NCBI GenBank assembly: GCA_900545245.1
Contig: UQYV01000059.1
Span: 1-12,598 of the forward strand
Reading direction: 5' to 3'
Origin: an uncultured Bacteroidales bacterium
Lineage (GTDB): Bacteria > Bacteroidota > Bacteroidia > Bacteroidales > UBA932
DNA length: 12,598 nucleotides
Below the pieces are notes generated by a model. The model did no database searches. It saw only the letters and a program-made list of their open reading frames with translations, and was not told the origin of the DNA. Both the position numbers and the translations under genes were made by a program. Shown one piece after another: positions 1-7,774 of the stretch (position 1 is the first letter of the stretch; every line of letters begins with the position of its first letter).

Positions 1-26
1 ATGAATCGGGTAAGGGCATTATGTCT

Positions 27-197
27 TTACTTATACTTTAAATGAAAGAGCCGTGGCGGGATGTCCGTTGTTGTCAGAGTGATACGTTGTGGCAACTGAG
101 TTTCTGGCACGGCTGCCGCCCGTGTCTCTTTCGGAAACAGAACCACCGTCAATACAGCTACTACGAGAGGAATTTTCGTCAGTGAGATTTTAGTCAT
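27..197 (-). CDS. Short secreted-peptide ORF, possible truncated start of a SusC/TonB-dependent receptor
   Basis: This 56-codon ORF begins with ATG at 197 and ends with TAA at 27-29. Residues 1-28 look like a Sec signal peptide: two lysines near the N terminus, a hydrophobic stretch (IPLVVAVLTVVLF) and a small-residue region ending ARAAA-like (TRAAA). It lies 59 bases downstream of fecR on the same strand, where Bacteroidales normally place the gene for the SusC-like receptor that signals to FecR. The mature part (QRITLTTTDIPPRLF) loosely recalls the start of an STN domain, but translation stops there and all three frames close within a few codons. It may be a nonsense-truncated receptor, a true small exported peptide, or a chance ORF. 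The window edge prevents a decision. Confidence 0.4.
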   Translation of the reverse strand: MTKISLTKIPLVVAVLTVVLFPKETRAAAVPETQLPQRITLTTTDIPPRLFHLKYK

Positions 198-256
198 TAG
201 TATAATTTATCTGTGATTTTTTGTATTTCACAAGTTAGACACCTATCTACGATTCG

Positions 257-1204
257 CTATTTCATCGTGACACGGTACTCGTTGTCGGATATTTTCTCAA
301 AGTTCACCGGTGCGAGGAATTCGAGGTTCACGAGCGCCGTATCGACCCTTGTCCGCAGGTCAAGCTTGCCTGTGATTGGATAGGCATCCTCTGGCAGTCC
401 ATCGTGGCGGATGCAGATGCCGTAGTAGTCCTGAATCTTCAGGATGACCTGTCCCACGGGAAGTTTCTCGAATTTTAGGTAGCCGTTTATCCACGAGGTG
501 TAGTCCTCTGTGGTGACATGGGCGATGTTTCCCGAACCATCTGACGGGTTTCTTGAGAACCGCTGTCCCGGTACTAGCCTATAGCTCAATGTTTCCTCAT
601 CGGTCTGTGAATCGACTTGGACAGCACCGCGTACGAGCACTACCGAGTGCTCGTCTCCCTTGCTGTTGACGTCGAACTCTGTTCCGAGGACACGCACGGC
701 TATTTTTCCGGTCTCGACTATGAACGGACGCATTTCGTCCCTAGTAACGTCGAAATACGCTTCTCCGTAGAGCCGGACGCGCCTTTCGTTTTTCTTGTAA
801 TTGATTATCTCCAACTTTGAACCGGCATTGAGGCAGATCTTTGTGCCATCGGAGAGTATGGACTCCGTGATGAGACCCGCCGGCGCGCTGAGAGTTTCAA
901 CGGCGATGGACGTGTCTGTTTCATACTGTCTGAACCCGAAAAAAACTCCCACAGCAATTGCGGCGGCCACGCCGACAGCTTTAACGGCACGCCTGAAGAT
1001 GACGGCACGTCTCTTCTTGCCCAATTCATTTTGAGAGGCTCTTTTCTCTAATTCCCAGTTGAAAATCAGAGTATTACAGAGACTGCGATATGTCATCAGT
1101 TCTTTCCTGTTGTCTTCGCTTTCCTCCGCCCAATGCAGGACTTCAAGACGTTCTTCGTCAGAAGCGTCTCCATTGATATACTTTCTGAGTGTTTCTTGTG
1201 TCAT
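257..1204 (-). CDS. FecR family anti-sigma factor (inner-membrane signal transducer)
   Basis: This 315-residue protein has the usual length and three-part layout of Bacteroidales FecR proteins. Residues 1-55 form the short cytoplasmic sigma-binding region (charged, with WAEESEDNRKEL). Residues 73-91 form one transmembrane helix (AVKAVGVAAAIAVGVFFGF). Residues 104-198 are the periplasmic FecR domain, with the family motifs GEAYFDV (147-153), VLGTEFDV (172-179) and LVRGAVQV (190-197). Residues 241-313 are the C-terminal DUF4974/STN-like domain that contacts the receptor plug. In this family the protein holds the partner ECF sigma factor until an outer-membrane receptor reports its ligand. The cognate sigma gene lies upstream on the same strand across an unusually long gap of 238 bases. 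ATG at 1202-1204 fits the conserved N terminus. The identity of the transported ligand cannot be read from this gene. Confidence 0.93.
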   Translation of the reverse strand: MTQETLRKYINGDASDEERLEVLHWAEESEDNRKELMTYRSLCNTLIFNWELEKRASQNELGKKRRAVIFRRAVKAVGVAAAIAVGVFFGFRQYETDTSIAVETLSAPAGLITESILSDGTKICLNAGSKLEIINYKKNERRVRLYGEAYFDVTRDEMRPFIVETGKIAVRVLGTEFDVNSKGDEHSVVLVRGAVQVDSQTDEETLSYRLVPGQRFSRNPSDGSGNIAHVTTEDYTSWINGYLKFEKLPVGQVILKIQDYYGICIRHDGLPEDAYPITGKLDLRTRVDTALVNLEFLAPVNFEKISDNEYRVTMK

Positions 1205-1267
1205 AATTTTGCGTTTTCAACATAATAGTGTACGCAAAACATGATTACCCTATGAAATTCTAAGAAC

Positions 1268-1298
1268 TTTTTGAAGGTTTCTAAGAAACCTTCAAAAA
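1268..1298. repeat. 31-nt palindrome between sigma factor and fecR
   Basis: Two perfect 15-base arms (1268-1282 and 1284-1298) flank a single central base. The core reads GAAGGTTTCT-A-AGAAACCTTC and is flanked by T5 on the left and A5 on the right. Because the arms begin with T and end with A, neither strand gives a stem followed by a U tract, so it is not a standard intrinsic terminator. It could be an RNA hairpin separating sigma and fecR expression, or a binding site for a dimeric protein. A smaller hairpin (GTGTAC/GTACAC, 1355-1371) lies in the same gap. The rest of 1205-1442 shows nothing recognisable. Confidence 0.8.
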
Positions 1299-1442
1299 AT
1301 AACCTGCATCATCTTTCTCTTTCTTTTCGGTCTATATTTATTTTCTCATCAGTCGTGTACCTCCAGTACACTCCTTCTTCCAAAAGAAATCTATACTTGA
1401 AAATAATTGACAAATCTGACGCAGTTTATTTTTTTCATGTTT

Positions 1443-2030
1443 CTAACCTACAAGATGATAGAGGTTGAAAAACAACAGCATGGGCAGATAGTCCTCGAGG
1501 CTCACGCGGAGTTCCTTCAGGGCTTTGGACATATGATATTCGACTGTTTTCTCGGAAATTCCCAGTTCAGCGGCTATTTCCCTGTTGGTTATGCCTTCGA
1601 AGCGGCTGAGGCGAAAGATAGTTTCCGTGCGTTCTCCAAGATGTTTCAGAGTGTCGTCTATAATTTCCTGTATGTCGGCTTGATAGAGTTTGGAAGGGTT
1701 GCATTCGTTCAGTGAACAAAGCCGCAGTTGAATTTCGCGGTCGCGGTCCGAACCCATCCCTTCCCGAGCACGTATGTCGGCCTGCTTGTGCTTGAGGTAG
1801 TTGAGCGCGAGATTGCGGACAGTCGTGAAAAGGAACGGCATCAGTCTTTCAATCCGCTCGCCTTTCTGCATTCTTTTCCATAGGATTACCATCGCTTCCT
1901 CAGCCATGCACTCCGCCTGTGCAGTGTCATAAGTGTATGACTTCGCGAATATTATGCACCGTCGGCAGCATCGCCTATATTCGTCGCTGCTGCTGAAAAC
2001 CGCAAATCCGTCTATATCAATTGTCGCCAT
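1443..2030 (-). CDS. ECF RNA polymerase sigma factor (Bacteroidales FecI-like type)
   Basis: A 195-residue sigma-70 family protein from the ATG at 2028-2030. The N-terminal half matches sigma region 2 (an YRRCCRRC-type start, an acidic AEEAM segment, then MPFLFTTVRNLALNYLKHK). After a short linker, the C-terminal half is region 4 with the helix-turn-helix ITNREIAAELGISEKTVEYH. This is the layout of the expanded Bacteroidetes ECF group that pairs with FecR proteins and activates an adjacent susC/susD-type operon. fecR follows on the same strand. An in-frame TTG three codons upstream would add MRI, but ATG is preferred. The start sits 24 bases after a consensus -7 element. The ligand or glycan sensed by the pathway is not evident here. 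Confidence 0.93.
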   Translation of the reverse strand: MATIDIDGFAVFSSSDEYRRCCRRCIIFAKSYTYDTAQAECMAEEAMVILWKRMQKGERIERLMPFLFTTVRNLALNYLKHKQADIRAREGMGSDRDREIQLRLCSLNECNPSKLYQADIQEIIDDTLKHLGERTETIFRLSRFEGITNREIAAELGISEKTVEYHMSKALKELRVSLEDYLPMLLFFNLYHLVG

Positions 2031-2053
2031 AATCCGCAAATCGTTATCGACAA

Positions 2054-2084
2054 CAAAAGTACATCTTTTGTTTCAGATTTTAAA
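2054..2084 (-). promoter_or_regulatory. Promoter of the ECF sigma gene
   Basis: On the minus strand, TACTTTTG (2054-2061) matches the Bacteroidota -7 consensus TAnnTTTG exactly. TTTA (2081-2084) stands 19 bases upstream, near the -33 TTTG consensus. The match and spacing fit housekeeping sigma-ABfr recognition, so basal sigma-gene transcription need not be autoregulated. The assignment rests on the motif alone. Confidence 0.65.
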
Positions 2085-2144
2085 GTCTTTGCCTATTTCT
2101 TCTTCTTCCATTTCCTCAGGCGTGTCATTATAAGAAAAAATGAC

Positions 2145-2152
2145 TAATTTTG
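2145..2152 (+). promoter_or_regulatory. Promoter -7 element of the PurL-like orphan gene
   Basis: TAATTTTG is an exact TAnnTTTG match ending 19 bases before the ATG at 2172, which implies a very short leader. No clear TTTG is seen at the -33 position. It forms a divergent promoter pair with the sigma-gene promoter about 90 bases away. Confidence 0.55.
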
Positions 2153-2171
2153 CCGGATAAACTTCGTTTTT

Positions 2172-3482
2172 ATGCAAAGGGATCAGGACGCTCTGTTTTC
2201 AAAATATGTCATTGACGGCGTGAGGCAGGATGTGACCCCGGCCGAAATGCTTGATGAGTGCATGCTGCCGTCGGATGTCGATGATGAAAAGCCGGTCGGC
2301 GAATGTGCTGAGATATGGGACGAGGCCGTTGATTTGCCGCCGGAGAATCTGGCGTATTCAAAGGAGGATATACCTATATATATAAGGCGTGTCAAGGATT
2401 TGGCACCGGCATCGCAGGACCGCGAGTTCAACCTTCTCTATCCGGAGAGCTTTGCCCGTCAGAGAGTTGCGTCGGCTTTGATTGACACACTTTGGCTGGA
2501 CGGAGAATTTCGCTTGGACGATTTGAGGATATGGGCCGAATGGTGCTGGAACTCCGGGGCTGTCGGGAATATGTCAGCATTCTACACATCCGTGCGGTCT
2601 GTTACTGACTATATCTATGACCTCGGAGTCGAAATCCAGGGCTACTTGTACGACGACGGGGACGGGGAGTGCGTGAACTCGTATTTTACGACCCTTGCCT
2701 CGTTCGGAGACGCCGAAGATGATGATGCTGCCGAGGATGTGGCTGAAATAGAGGATGTTCCGGACAAGGATTGGGAAGAGGATGATGCTCCGGGCGAGGA
2801 GAAGTTGTGGACGGTCGGAGGCAGTTCGGACATAAACATCGATGAGAATAGGGATGTCTGGATGGGAGATGAAAGGAAGTGCTCTGCGCGGCTTGCCAGA
2901 GGGTATGACGCTGCCAGAACTTTTGACATGGAGACCTCATCTGCGACCTCTGACAGTCCTGCGAATGGCTCTTTCCTGGTGTATGTCCCGTTCGACACTT
3001 GTTCCCCGCGTCTTGGTGGCTCTCTTTTCGCTAAGTCTCTGGGCTGCAACGGCGGAGCACCTCTCAACATAGCCGATCCGGACTATTTCATCGACTGCTA
3101 CGAGGTCGTCCGTGACCTTGTCTCCGACGGGGTGGTGCTCTCGTCAAGGACCGTCTGTGACGGAGGTCTTGCAGTTGCCGCTGAAAAGCTTGCTGCCGCC
3201 TCCGGACTTGGCATAAGGCTGAATGTAAACGGGATATGCGCAGCCTGCGGGGAAACCGACATCGTGAAGGTCCTCTTTGCTGAAATCCCCGGTGTCCTGC
3301 TGCAGATTGCCGCTGACGACAGTGACTACATCGACTCCCAGTTCCTCTTGCAGGATGTCGCCTACTATCGTGTGGGCCGTCCAGACCCGTCGTTTGACGG
3401 CGTCGAGGTCGCACCGGAGAACAACGGAATAGACCGTGTGCTGTCTGCCCTCCTTGACGAAGCCTCGGAAGGTGAAGATTAA
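2172..3482 (+). CDS. Orphan protein with a degenerate PurL-like (AIR synthase-related C-terminal) domain
   Basis: This 436-residue protein has no signal peptide or membrane segment, so it is probably cytoplasmic. Residues about 60-180 form an unrecognised, tryptophan-rich globular region (DTLWLDGEF, WAEWCWNSGA). Residues 180-215 are a strongly acidic, low-complexity linker. From about 268 to 402 it follows the C-terminal AIRS_C fold of FGAM synthase (PurL): LGGSLFAKSLG (281-291), a segment RTVCDGGLAVA (326-336) where PurL has HDVSDGGL, then LFAEIPGVLLQI (368-379). The protein lacks the rest of PurL (linker, first AIRS pair, glutaminase), and the usual His and Asp of the HDVSDGG motif are Arg and Thr. 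Catalysis of the FGAM reaction is therefore unlikely. It may be a nucleotide-binding or regulatory offshoot. It has its own promoter and stands alone between the sigma gene and ppdK. The PurL resemblance is by eye and the function is unknown. Confidence 0.7.
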   Translation: MQRDQDALFSKYVIDGVRQDVTPAEMLDECMLPSDVDDEKPVGECAEIWDEAVDLPPENLAYSKEDIPIYIRRVKDLAPASQDREFNLLYPESFARQRVASALIDTLWLDGEFRLDDLRIWAEWCWNSGAVGNMSAFYTSVRSVTDYIYDLGVEIQGYLYDDGDGECVNSYFTTLASFGDAEDDDAAEDVAEIEDVPDKDWEEDDAPGEEKLWTVGGSSDINIDENRDVWMGDERKCSARLARGYDAARTFDMETSSATSDSPANGSFLVYVPFDTCSPRLGGSLFAKSLGCNGGAPLNIADPDYFIDCYEVVRDLVSDGVVLSSRTVCDGGLAVAAEKLAAASGLGIRLNVNGICAACGETDIVKVLFAEIPGVLLQIAADDSDYIDSQFLLQDVAYYRVGRPDPSFDGVEVAPENNGIDRVLSALLDEASEGED

Positions 3483-3550
3483 CGACGGGGCGCATCCTCT
3501 TTCTTTATATGCGTTTCATTTGTAAATATAATGACGAATCGTTACAAATA

Positions 3551-3582
3551 TTTCGTGAATCGCATAAATTTTGTTAATTTCG
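3551..3582 (+). promoter_or_regulatory. Candidate ppdK promoter with A/T-rich leader
   Basis: TTTC (3551-3554), a 20-base spacer, then TAATTTCG (3575-3582) gives one mismatch at each Bacteroidota promoter element. The predicted leader of about 80 bases ends in an A/T-rich stretch (3628-3669) without a Shine-Dalgarno sequence, a common design for well-expressed Bacteroidota genes. Other near matches exist in this gap, so the exact site is uncertain. Confidence 0.4.
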
Positions 3583-3669
3583 CGGCGCGGATATGGCGTG
3601 CGTGAAATTTTGCGTCGTCGTCGATAATATTTACGAAAATATATAATTATCTAAATACCAAATAATTTT

Positions 3670-6399
3670 ATGGAAAACACAAAAAAACGTGTCTATCGCT
3701 TTGGCGGCAAAACCGCGGAAGGCAATGGAACAATGCGAAACCTTCTTGGCGGAAAGGGTGCCAACCTCGCTGAGATGTGCCTTTTGAACATTCCTGTTCC
3801 GGCAGGTTTCACCATCACGACCGAGTGCTGCGCAGAGTACTATGCTCTCGGCGGCGGTTATCCTGATGAGCTCAAGGCTGAGGTTGCAGACGCCCTTAAG
3901 GCTACTGAGGAAATCATGGGCATGAAGTTCGGTGACAAGACCAATCCGCTTCTCGTAAGCTGCCGTTCCGGTGCCCGTAGCTCAATGCCTGGCATGATGG
4001 ATACGATTCTTAACATCGGTCTTTGCTCAGACACGATTCCTGGCATGATTGCCAAGACAAACAACCCTCGTTTCGTCTATGACGCGTATCGTCGTCTCAT
4101 CATGATGTACTCCGACGTCGTAATGGAGAAGGCAGAGGGCATCGAGCCTGAGGACGGAAAGGCAATCCGCCAGCAGCTTGACAGGATGATGGAAGACCTC
4201 AAGGAGGCAAAGGGCTACAAGTCTGATACTGAGATTACTGCTGATGAACTTAAGGACCTTTGCGACAAGTTCAAGGTTCGCGTGAAGGAAGTTCTCGGTG
4301 TTGACTTCCCAGACACAGCAGAGGCTCAGCTCTGGGGCTCAATCGGCGGCGTGTTCAAGTCATGGAACGGAAAGCGCGCCATCGCATACAGAAAGATCGA
4401 GGGCATTCCTGACGATTGGGGTACAGCCGTGAACGTTCAGTCAATGGTGTTCGGAAACATGGGCAACACATCGGCGACCGGTGTGGCTTTCTCACGTAAC
4501 CCAGCAAACGGTGACAATAAGTTCTACGGTGAGTGGCTCATCAACGCGCAGGGCGAGGACGTCGTTGCCGGCATCCGCACCCCGAACCCTCTCAACGAGG
4601 CCACCAAGACTCCTCACAACGCAAATCTCGAATCTCTCGAAAAGGCAATGCCTGAGGTCTACAAGGAACTTGACGACATCCGTCTTCACCTTGAGCAGCA
4701 CTTCAACGACATGCAGGACATCGAGTTCACTATTCAGGACGGCAAGCTCTGGATGCTCCAGTGCCGTATTGGAAAGAGGACCGGTCTCGCTGCGCTCAAT
4801 ATGGCGATGGACATGCTTGCAGAGGGCATGATTGACGAGAAGACAGCAGTAATGCGTGTTGCTCCGGCTCAGCTCGATGAGATTCTTCACCCAATCCTTG
4901 ACCCTGCTTCAGAGAAGAAGGCAACGGCAATCGCCAACGGTCTTCCGGCATCTCCGGGCGGAGCGGTCGGTGTTGCAGTGTTCTCATCTGAGGCCGCTAT
5001 GGCTGCCGCTGCAAAGGGAATCAAGGCTATCCTCATCCGTGAGGAGACTTCTCCTGAGGATGTTGAGGGTATGCGTGCCGCTGCCGGTATCCTCACGATG
5101 AAGGGCGGTATGACCTCTCATGCTGCACTCGTTGCACGTGGATGGGGCAAGTGCTGCATCGTGGGATGCGAGGTAATGACCATTGATCTTGCTGCAAAGA
5201 CCGCAAGTTTCAAGAGTGGTGCGGTTATCAAGGAGGGTGACGCTGTCAGCCTCAATGGCGCGAAGGGCCTTGTTTATGCACAGAAGATTGACACTATGGA
5301 TGCTTCAGAGAACCCTAGGTTCGTGAAGTTCATGGAAATCGTCGACAAATTCAGAACACTCGGCGTGCGCACAAATGCCGACACTCCTGAGGATGCTGCA
5401 CGTGCACTCTCATTCGGCGCAGAGGGTATCGGTCTGTTCCGTATTGAGCATATGTTCTACGGCAAGAACTCCGAGACTCCTCTTGCAAAGCTCCGCAAGA
5501 TGATTCTTTCCAAGACTGACGATGAGCGCCGCGCTGCCCTCGCCGAGCTTGAGCCTTACATCAAGGCAGCTGTGAAGGGCACGATGAAGGTCATGGACGG
5601 CAAGCCTGTTACCTTCCGTCTCCTCGACCCGCCTCTCCATGAGTTCGTTCCGCAGGGACACGAGAAGAGGGAGGAGCTTGCTGAGGAGCTTGGAATCAAC
5701 GAGCAGGAAATCGAGAAGAGGGGCGAGTCCCTCCACGAGGTCAACCCTATGATGGGTCACCGCGGAGTGCGTCTGCACATCACCTACCCTATGATTTCTG
5801 AGACCCAGTTCCGTGCAATTTTCACGGCCGCTGCCGAACTCATTAAGGAAGGCTATCATCCGAAGCCTGAAATCATGATTCCGGTCACCATTTCAGAGCG
5901 CGAGCTCAAGTTCCAGAGGGCAATCTGCGCCAAGATTAAGCTTGAGGTTGAAGGCGAGACTCACCAGACAATCGACTATAAGTTCGGTTCAATGATTGAG
6001 ATTCCTCGTGCAGCTCTCACCGCTGACAGGATGGCCCGCACGGCAGAGTTCTTCTCATTCGGTACCAACGACCTCACTCAGATGACCTTCGGATTCTCAC
6101 GTGACGACGTCGGAACTTTCATGGGCGACTACCTCGGCAACAAGATTCTTGACGCCGATCCTTTCAAGACTCTCGACACCAAGGCTGTCGGCAAGCTCAT
6201 CAACTACGCTGTCAAGGAAGGCCGTGAGACCCGTCCGGATCTCAAATGCGGTATCTGCGGCGAGCACGGCGGTGACCCTGCGTCTGTAGAGTTCTGCTAC
6301 AAGATCGGTTTGAACTACGTTTCTTGCTCACCGTTCCGCGTGCCGATTGCACGTCTGGCTGCGGCGCAGGCTGCTATTAAAGCAGAAAAGAACGCCTAA
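3670..6399 (+). CDS. ppdK: Pyruvate, phosphate dikinase
   Basis: PPDK interconverts pyruvate, ATP and phosphate with PEP, AMP and pyrophosphate in the cytoplasm. At 909 residues it is full length. Residues 1-370 are the ATP-grasp nucleotide-binding part (LLGGKGANLAEM at 25-36, SCRSGARSSMPGMMDT at 97-112). The swivelling phosphohistidine domain carries GGMTSHAALVARG (479-491), with catalytic His484 and the neighbouring Thr482 that regulatory proteins phosphorylate in plant and some bacterial enzymes. The C-terminal TIM barrel has GIGLFRIEHMF (586-596), MMGHRGVRL (694-702), FGTNDLTQMTFGFSRDD (797-813) and GICGEHGGDP (861-870) with catalytic Cys863. No key residue is missing. It is monocistronic, with hairpins after its stop codon. 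Its G+C content is high, unlike the genes that follow. Together with the serine dehydratase it could feed serine-derived pyruvate into PEP, which is inference. Confidence 0.98.
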   Translation: MENTKKRVYRFGGKTAEGNGTMRNLLGGKGANLAEMCLLNIPVPAGFTITTECCAEYYALGGGYPDELKAEVADALKATEEIMGMKFGDKTNPLLVSCRSGARSSMPGMMDTILNIGLCSDTIPGMIAKTNNPRFVYDAYRRLIMMYSDVVMEKAEGIEPEDGKAIRQQLDRMMEDLKEAKGYKSDTEITADELKDLCDKFKVRVKEVLGVDFPDTAEAQLWGSIGGVFKSWNGKRAIAYRKIEGIPDDWGTAVNVQSMVFGNMGNTSATGVAFSRNPANGDNKFYGEWLINAQGEDVVAGIRTPNPLNEATKTPHNANLESLEKAMPEVYKELDDIRLHLEQHFNDMQDIEFTIQDGKLWMLQCRIGKRTGLAALNMAMDMLAEGMIDEKTAVMRVAPAQLDEILHPILDPASEKKATAIANGLPASPGGAVGVAVFSSEAAMAAAAKGIKAILIREETSPEDVEGMRAAAGILTMKGGMTSHAALVARGWGKCCIVGCEVMTIDLAAKTASFKSGAVIKEGDAVSLNGAKGLVYAQKIDTMDASENPRFVKFMEIVDKFRTLGVRTNADTPEDAARALSFGAEGIGLFRIEHMFYGKNSETPLAKLRKMILSKTDDERRAALAELEPYIKAAVKGTMKVMDGKPVTFRLLDPPLHEFVPQGHEKREELAEELGINEQEIEKRGESLHEVNPMMGHRGVRLHITYPMISETQFRAIFTAAAELIKEGYHPKPEIMIPVTISERELKFQRAICAKIKLEVEGETHQTIDYKFGSMIEIPRAALTADRMARTAEFFSFGTNDLTQMTFGFSRDDVGTFMGDYLGNKILDADPFKTLDTKAVGKLINYAVKEGRETRPDLKCGICGEHGGDPASVEFCYKIGLNYVSCSPFRVPIARLAAAQAAIKAEKNA

Positions 6400-6448
6400 A
6401 TACGTGGGAGGGGACAATAGCGGTCTGCTTTGTTGGGCGGCTTGAATC

Positions 6449-6510
6449 CCCTCTTTCTAGATGTTATATTAAGAGGGAGGGTGACCAAAAAGTTTTTTGG
6501 CCACCCTTTT
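6449..6510 (+). terminator. Tandem hairpins and terminator after ppdK
   Basis: A first stem pairs CCCTCTT (6449-6455) with AAGAGGG (6471-6477). Directly after it a second stem runs from 6479 to 6506: GGGTG, an A/C mismatch, CCAAAAA, a tiny loop, then the complementary arm ending CACCC, followed by TTTT. The second stem with its short U tract is a plausible Rho-independent terminator for ppdK. Confidence 0.7.
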
Positions 6511-6515
6511 ATCGT

Positions 6516-6555
6516 CCTAACCCCCGCAGACTGGCGTCTGCGACCCCTATTAGGG
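6516..6555 (+). repeat. Palindromic intergenic repeat, copy A
   Basis: This 40-base element can fold with the inner stem GCAGAC/GTCTGC (loop TGGC) and the outer stem CCTAA/TTAGG, separated by a C-rich internal loop. A second copy lies at 9975-10014 in inverted orientation, with 37 of 40 positions identical and all three differences transitions. In both copies a terminator-like hairpin sits on the same side of the element, so the repeated unit probably includes it. The two copies bracket the low-G+C gene block. Confidence 0.85.
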
Positions 6556-6609
6556 ACGTATTTTTTGCGCTTACTAAGTTATTGCGTATATAATATTTGC
6601 CGTAATTTA

Positions 6610-6639
6610 TTTACGGATATGCATTTTTTTGTACCTTTG
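6610..6639 (+). promoter_or_regulatory. Promoter of the ATPase-TOPRIM operon
   Basis: TACCTTTG (6632-6639) is an exact TAnnTTTG match, with TTTA (6610-6613) 18 bases upstream as a weak -33 element. It ends 28 bases before the ATPase start codon. The operon therefore appears to be transcribed on its own and not by read-through from ppdK. Confidence 0.65.
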
Positions 6640-6667
6640 TAGCTAAATTAACCTAATCAATATTGTT

Positions 6668-7774
6668 ATGTTAAAGAAATTCGCAGTTAAGAACTATAGA
6701 GGCTTTAAGAATCGCATTGAGTGGGATTTGTCTCATCCGAGCAATTATGCATTCAACAACAATGCTGTTCTTAATGGCATCGTAAAGAATGGCATAATCT
6801 ATGGACCGAATGGTGCTGGTAAGTCTAACTTTGGGTTGGCGATATTCGATATTGCGAATCACCTTTCTCACAAGTGGAAGAAGCCTGATTACTACTTGAA
6901 CTATGCTTGCGCTTTTTGTCACAATGAACCTGTGGAGTTCGCTTATACATTTGATTTTGATGGTCATATCCTATCATACAGTTATAGCAAGGTGGCATTT
7001 GAACTTAAAGGCGATATTATTAGCGAGAAGTTGACTATTGATAACAAAGAGGTTCTCGTTAAAGATAAAGGAGTATTGGAAATTTCAGAGGATTTTGGTT
7101 TGACTGACGTTGCCATTCAGAATCTTAAAGATAGTGCCAACAATATTTCAATAGTTAATTATCTGTTGGGCTCTGTGCCACTCCCCAAAGACCACGCTTT
7201 GCTGCAACTTCGCGATTTCGTAGAAAATATGCTGTTCTTTAGGAGTCTTGATTATCGCGAATTTATTGGTTTGAAGGAAGGTGGAAGTAACGTGGAGGAA
7301 TATATCGTAAAAAACAATCTGGCTAGCGAATTTGCTGCATACTTGAAAGAGGTAAGCGGTCAGGAGTATGAGTTTGCGCCTAACACGCAGGGTGACAATG
7401 CTCTCTTCTGCATAATGAATGGTGTCAGAATCCCGTTTCAATGGGTCGCATCCACTGGAACAAGAAACCTAGAGTTGCAATATTACTGGCTGAAAGAGAT
7501 GAATAACGCTTCATTTGTCTTCATAGACGAGTTCGATGCTTTCTATCACCACGAATTATCATATAAGATTTGCAAGCGTTTGTTTGAAGGAACTAACCAG
7601 GTGTTCGTAACCACCCACGACACGTTCCTTCTTTCAAATGATTTGCTTCGTCCTGACTGTTTTTTTATTCTTAGAAACAACGAAATAAAAGCTATTTGTG
7701 ACTTGACGGACAAGGAACTTCGTTTTGCTCATAATTTGGAAAAACTGTATCGAGGCGGAACTTTTGGATTATGA
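6668..7774 (+). CDS. AAA15/RloA-like ABC-type ATPase, putative defence ATPase
   Basis: This 368-residue ATPase opens with the COG1106 (AAA15, RloA/AbiLi-like) signature start FAVKNYRGFKN. Visible motifs are Walker A GPNGAGKS (46-53), a degenerate ABC-signature-like STGTRN (262-267), Walker B FVFIDEFD (283-290) with Asp287/Glu288, and a switch-histidine segment VFVTTHDTF (312-320) with His317. The large insert between Walker A and the signature is typical of SMC/OLD-like defence ATPases. There are no membrane segments. The stop overlaps the next start by 4 bases (ATGA), so the two are almost certainly co-translated partners. In known two-gene systems of this shape (PARIS AriA-AriB, RloA-RloB, AbiL) the ATPase acts as sensor or scaffold for the nuclease-like partner. 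The block is A+T-rich (21 G+C in 7021-7080, against 38 in 4321-4380 of ppdK), which suggests transfer. The exact subfamily is unresolved. Confidence 0.85.
   Translation: MLKKFAVKNYRGFKNRIEWDLSHPSNYAFNNNAVLNGIVKNGIIYGPNGAGKSNFGLAIFDIANHLSHKWKKPDYYLNYACAFCHNEPVEFAYTFDFDGHILSYSYSKVAFELKGDIISEKLTIDNKEVLVKDKGVLEISEDFGLTDVAIQNLKDSANNISIVNYLLGSVPLPKDHALLQLRDFVENMLFFRSLDYREFIGLKEGGSNVEEYIVKNNLASEFAAYLKEVSGQEYEFAPNTQGDNALFCIMNGVRIPFQWVASTGTRNLELQYYWLKEMNNASFVFIDEFDAFYHHELSYKICKRLFEGTNQVFVTTHDTFLLSNDLLRPDCFFILRNNEIKAICDLTDKELRFAHNLEKLYRGGTFGL

Noticed and set aside
1268..1298. Reading the palindrome as a bidirectional intrinsic terminator
   Set aside because: The flanks are T on the 5' side and A on the 3' side on both strands, the opposite of a stem followed by a U tract.
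1325..1371. Minus-strand hairpin GTGTAC/GTACAC followed by CTGATGAG and CGAAA, reminiscent of a hammerhead ribozyme core
   Set aside because: Stem II has almost no pairing, the cleavage-site UH before stem I is absent (the bases are GA), and no stem III can be drawn. The match is probably chance.
2031..2039. TTG start for the sigma factor three codons upstream of the ATG
   Set aside because: The ATG at 2028-2030 is a normal start with suitable distance from the -7 element, and the extra residues add no conserved sequence.
2642..3070. 142-codon minus-strand ORF inside the PurL-like gene
   Set aside because: It is an antisense shadow of the acidic linker, Ser- and Pro-rich from reversed Asp/Glu codons, without domain similarity.
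6430..6642. 70-codon plus-strand ORF
   Set aside because: It runs through the ppdK terminator, the palindromic repeat and the next promoter, has no recognisable domain, and its translation is explained by these elements.
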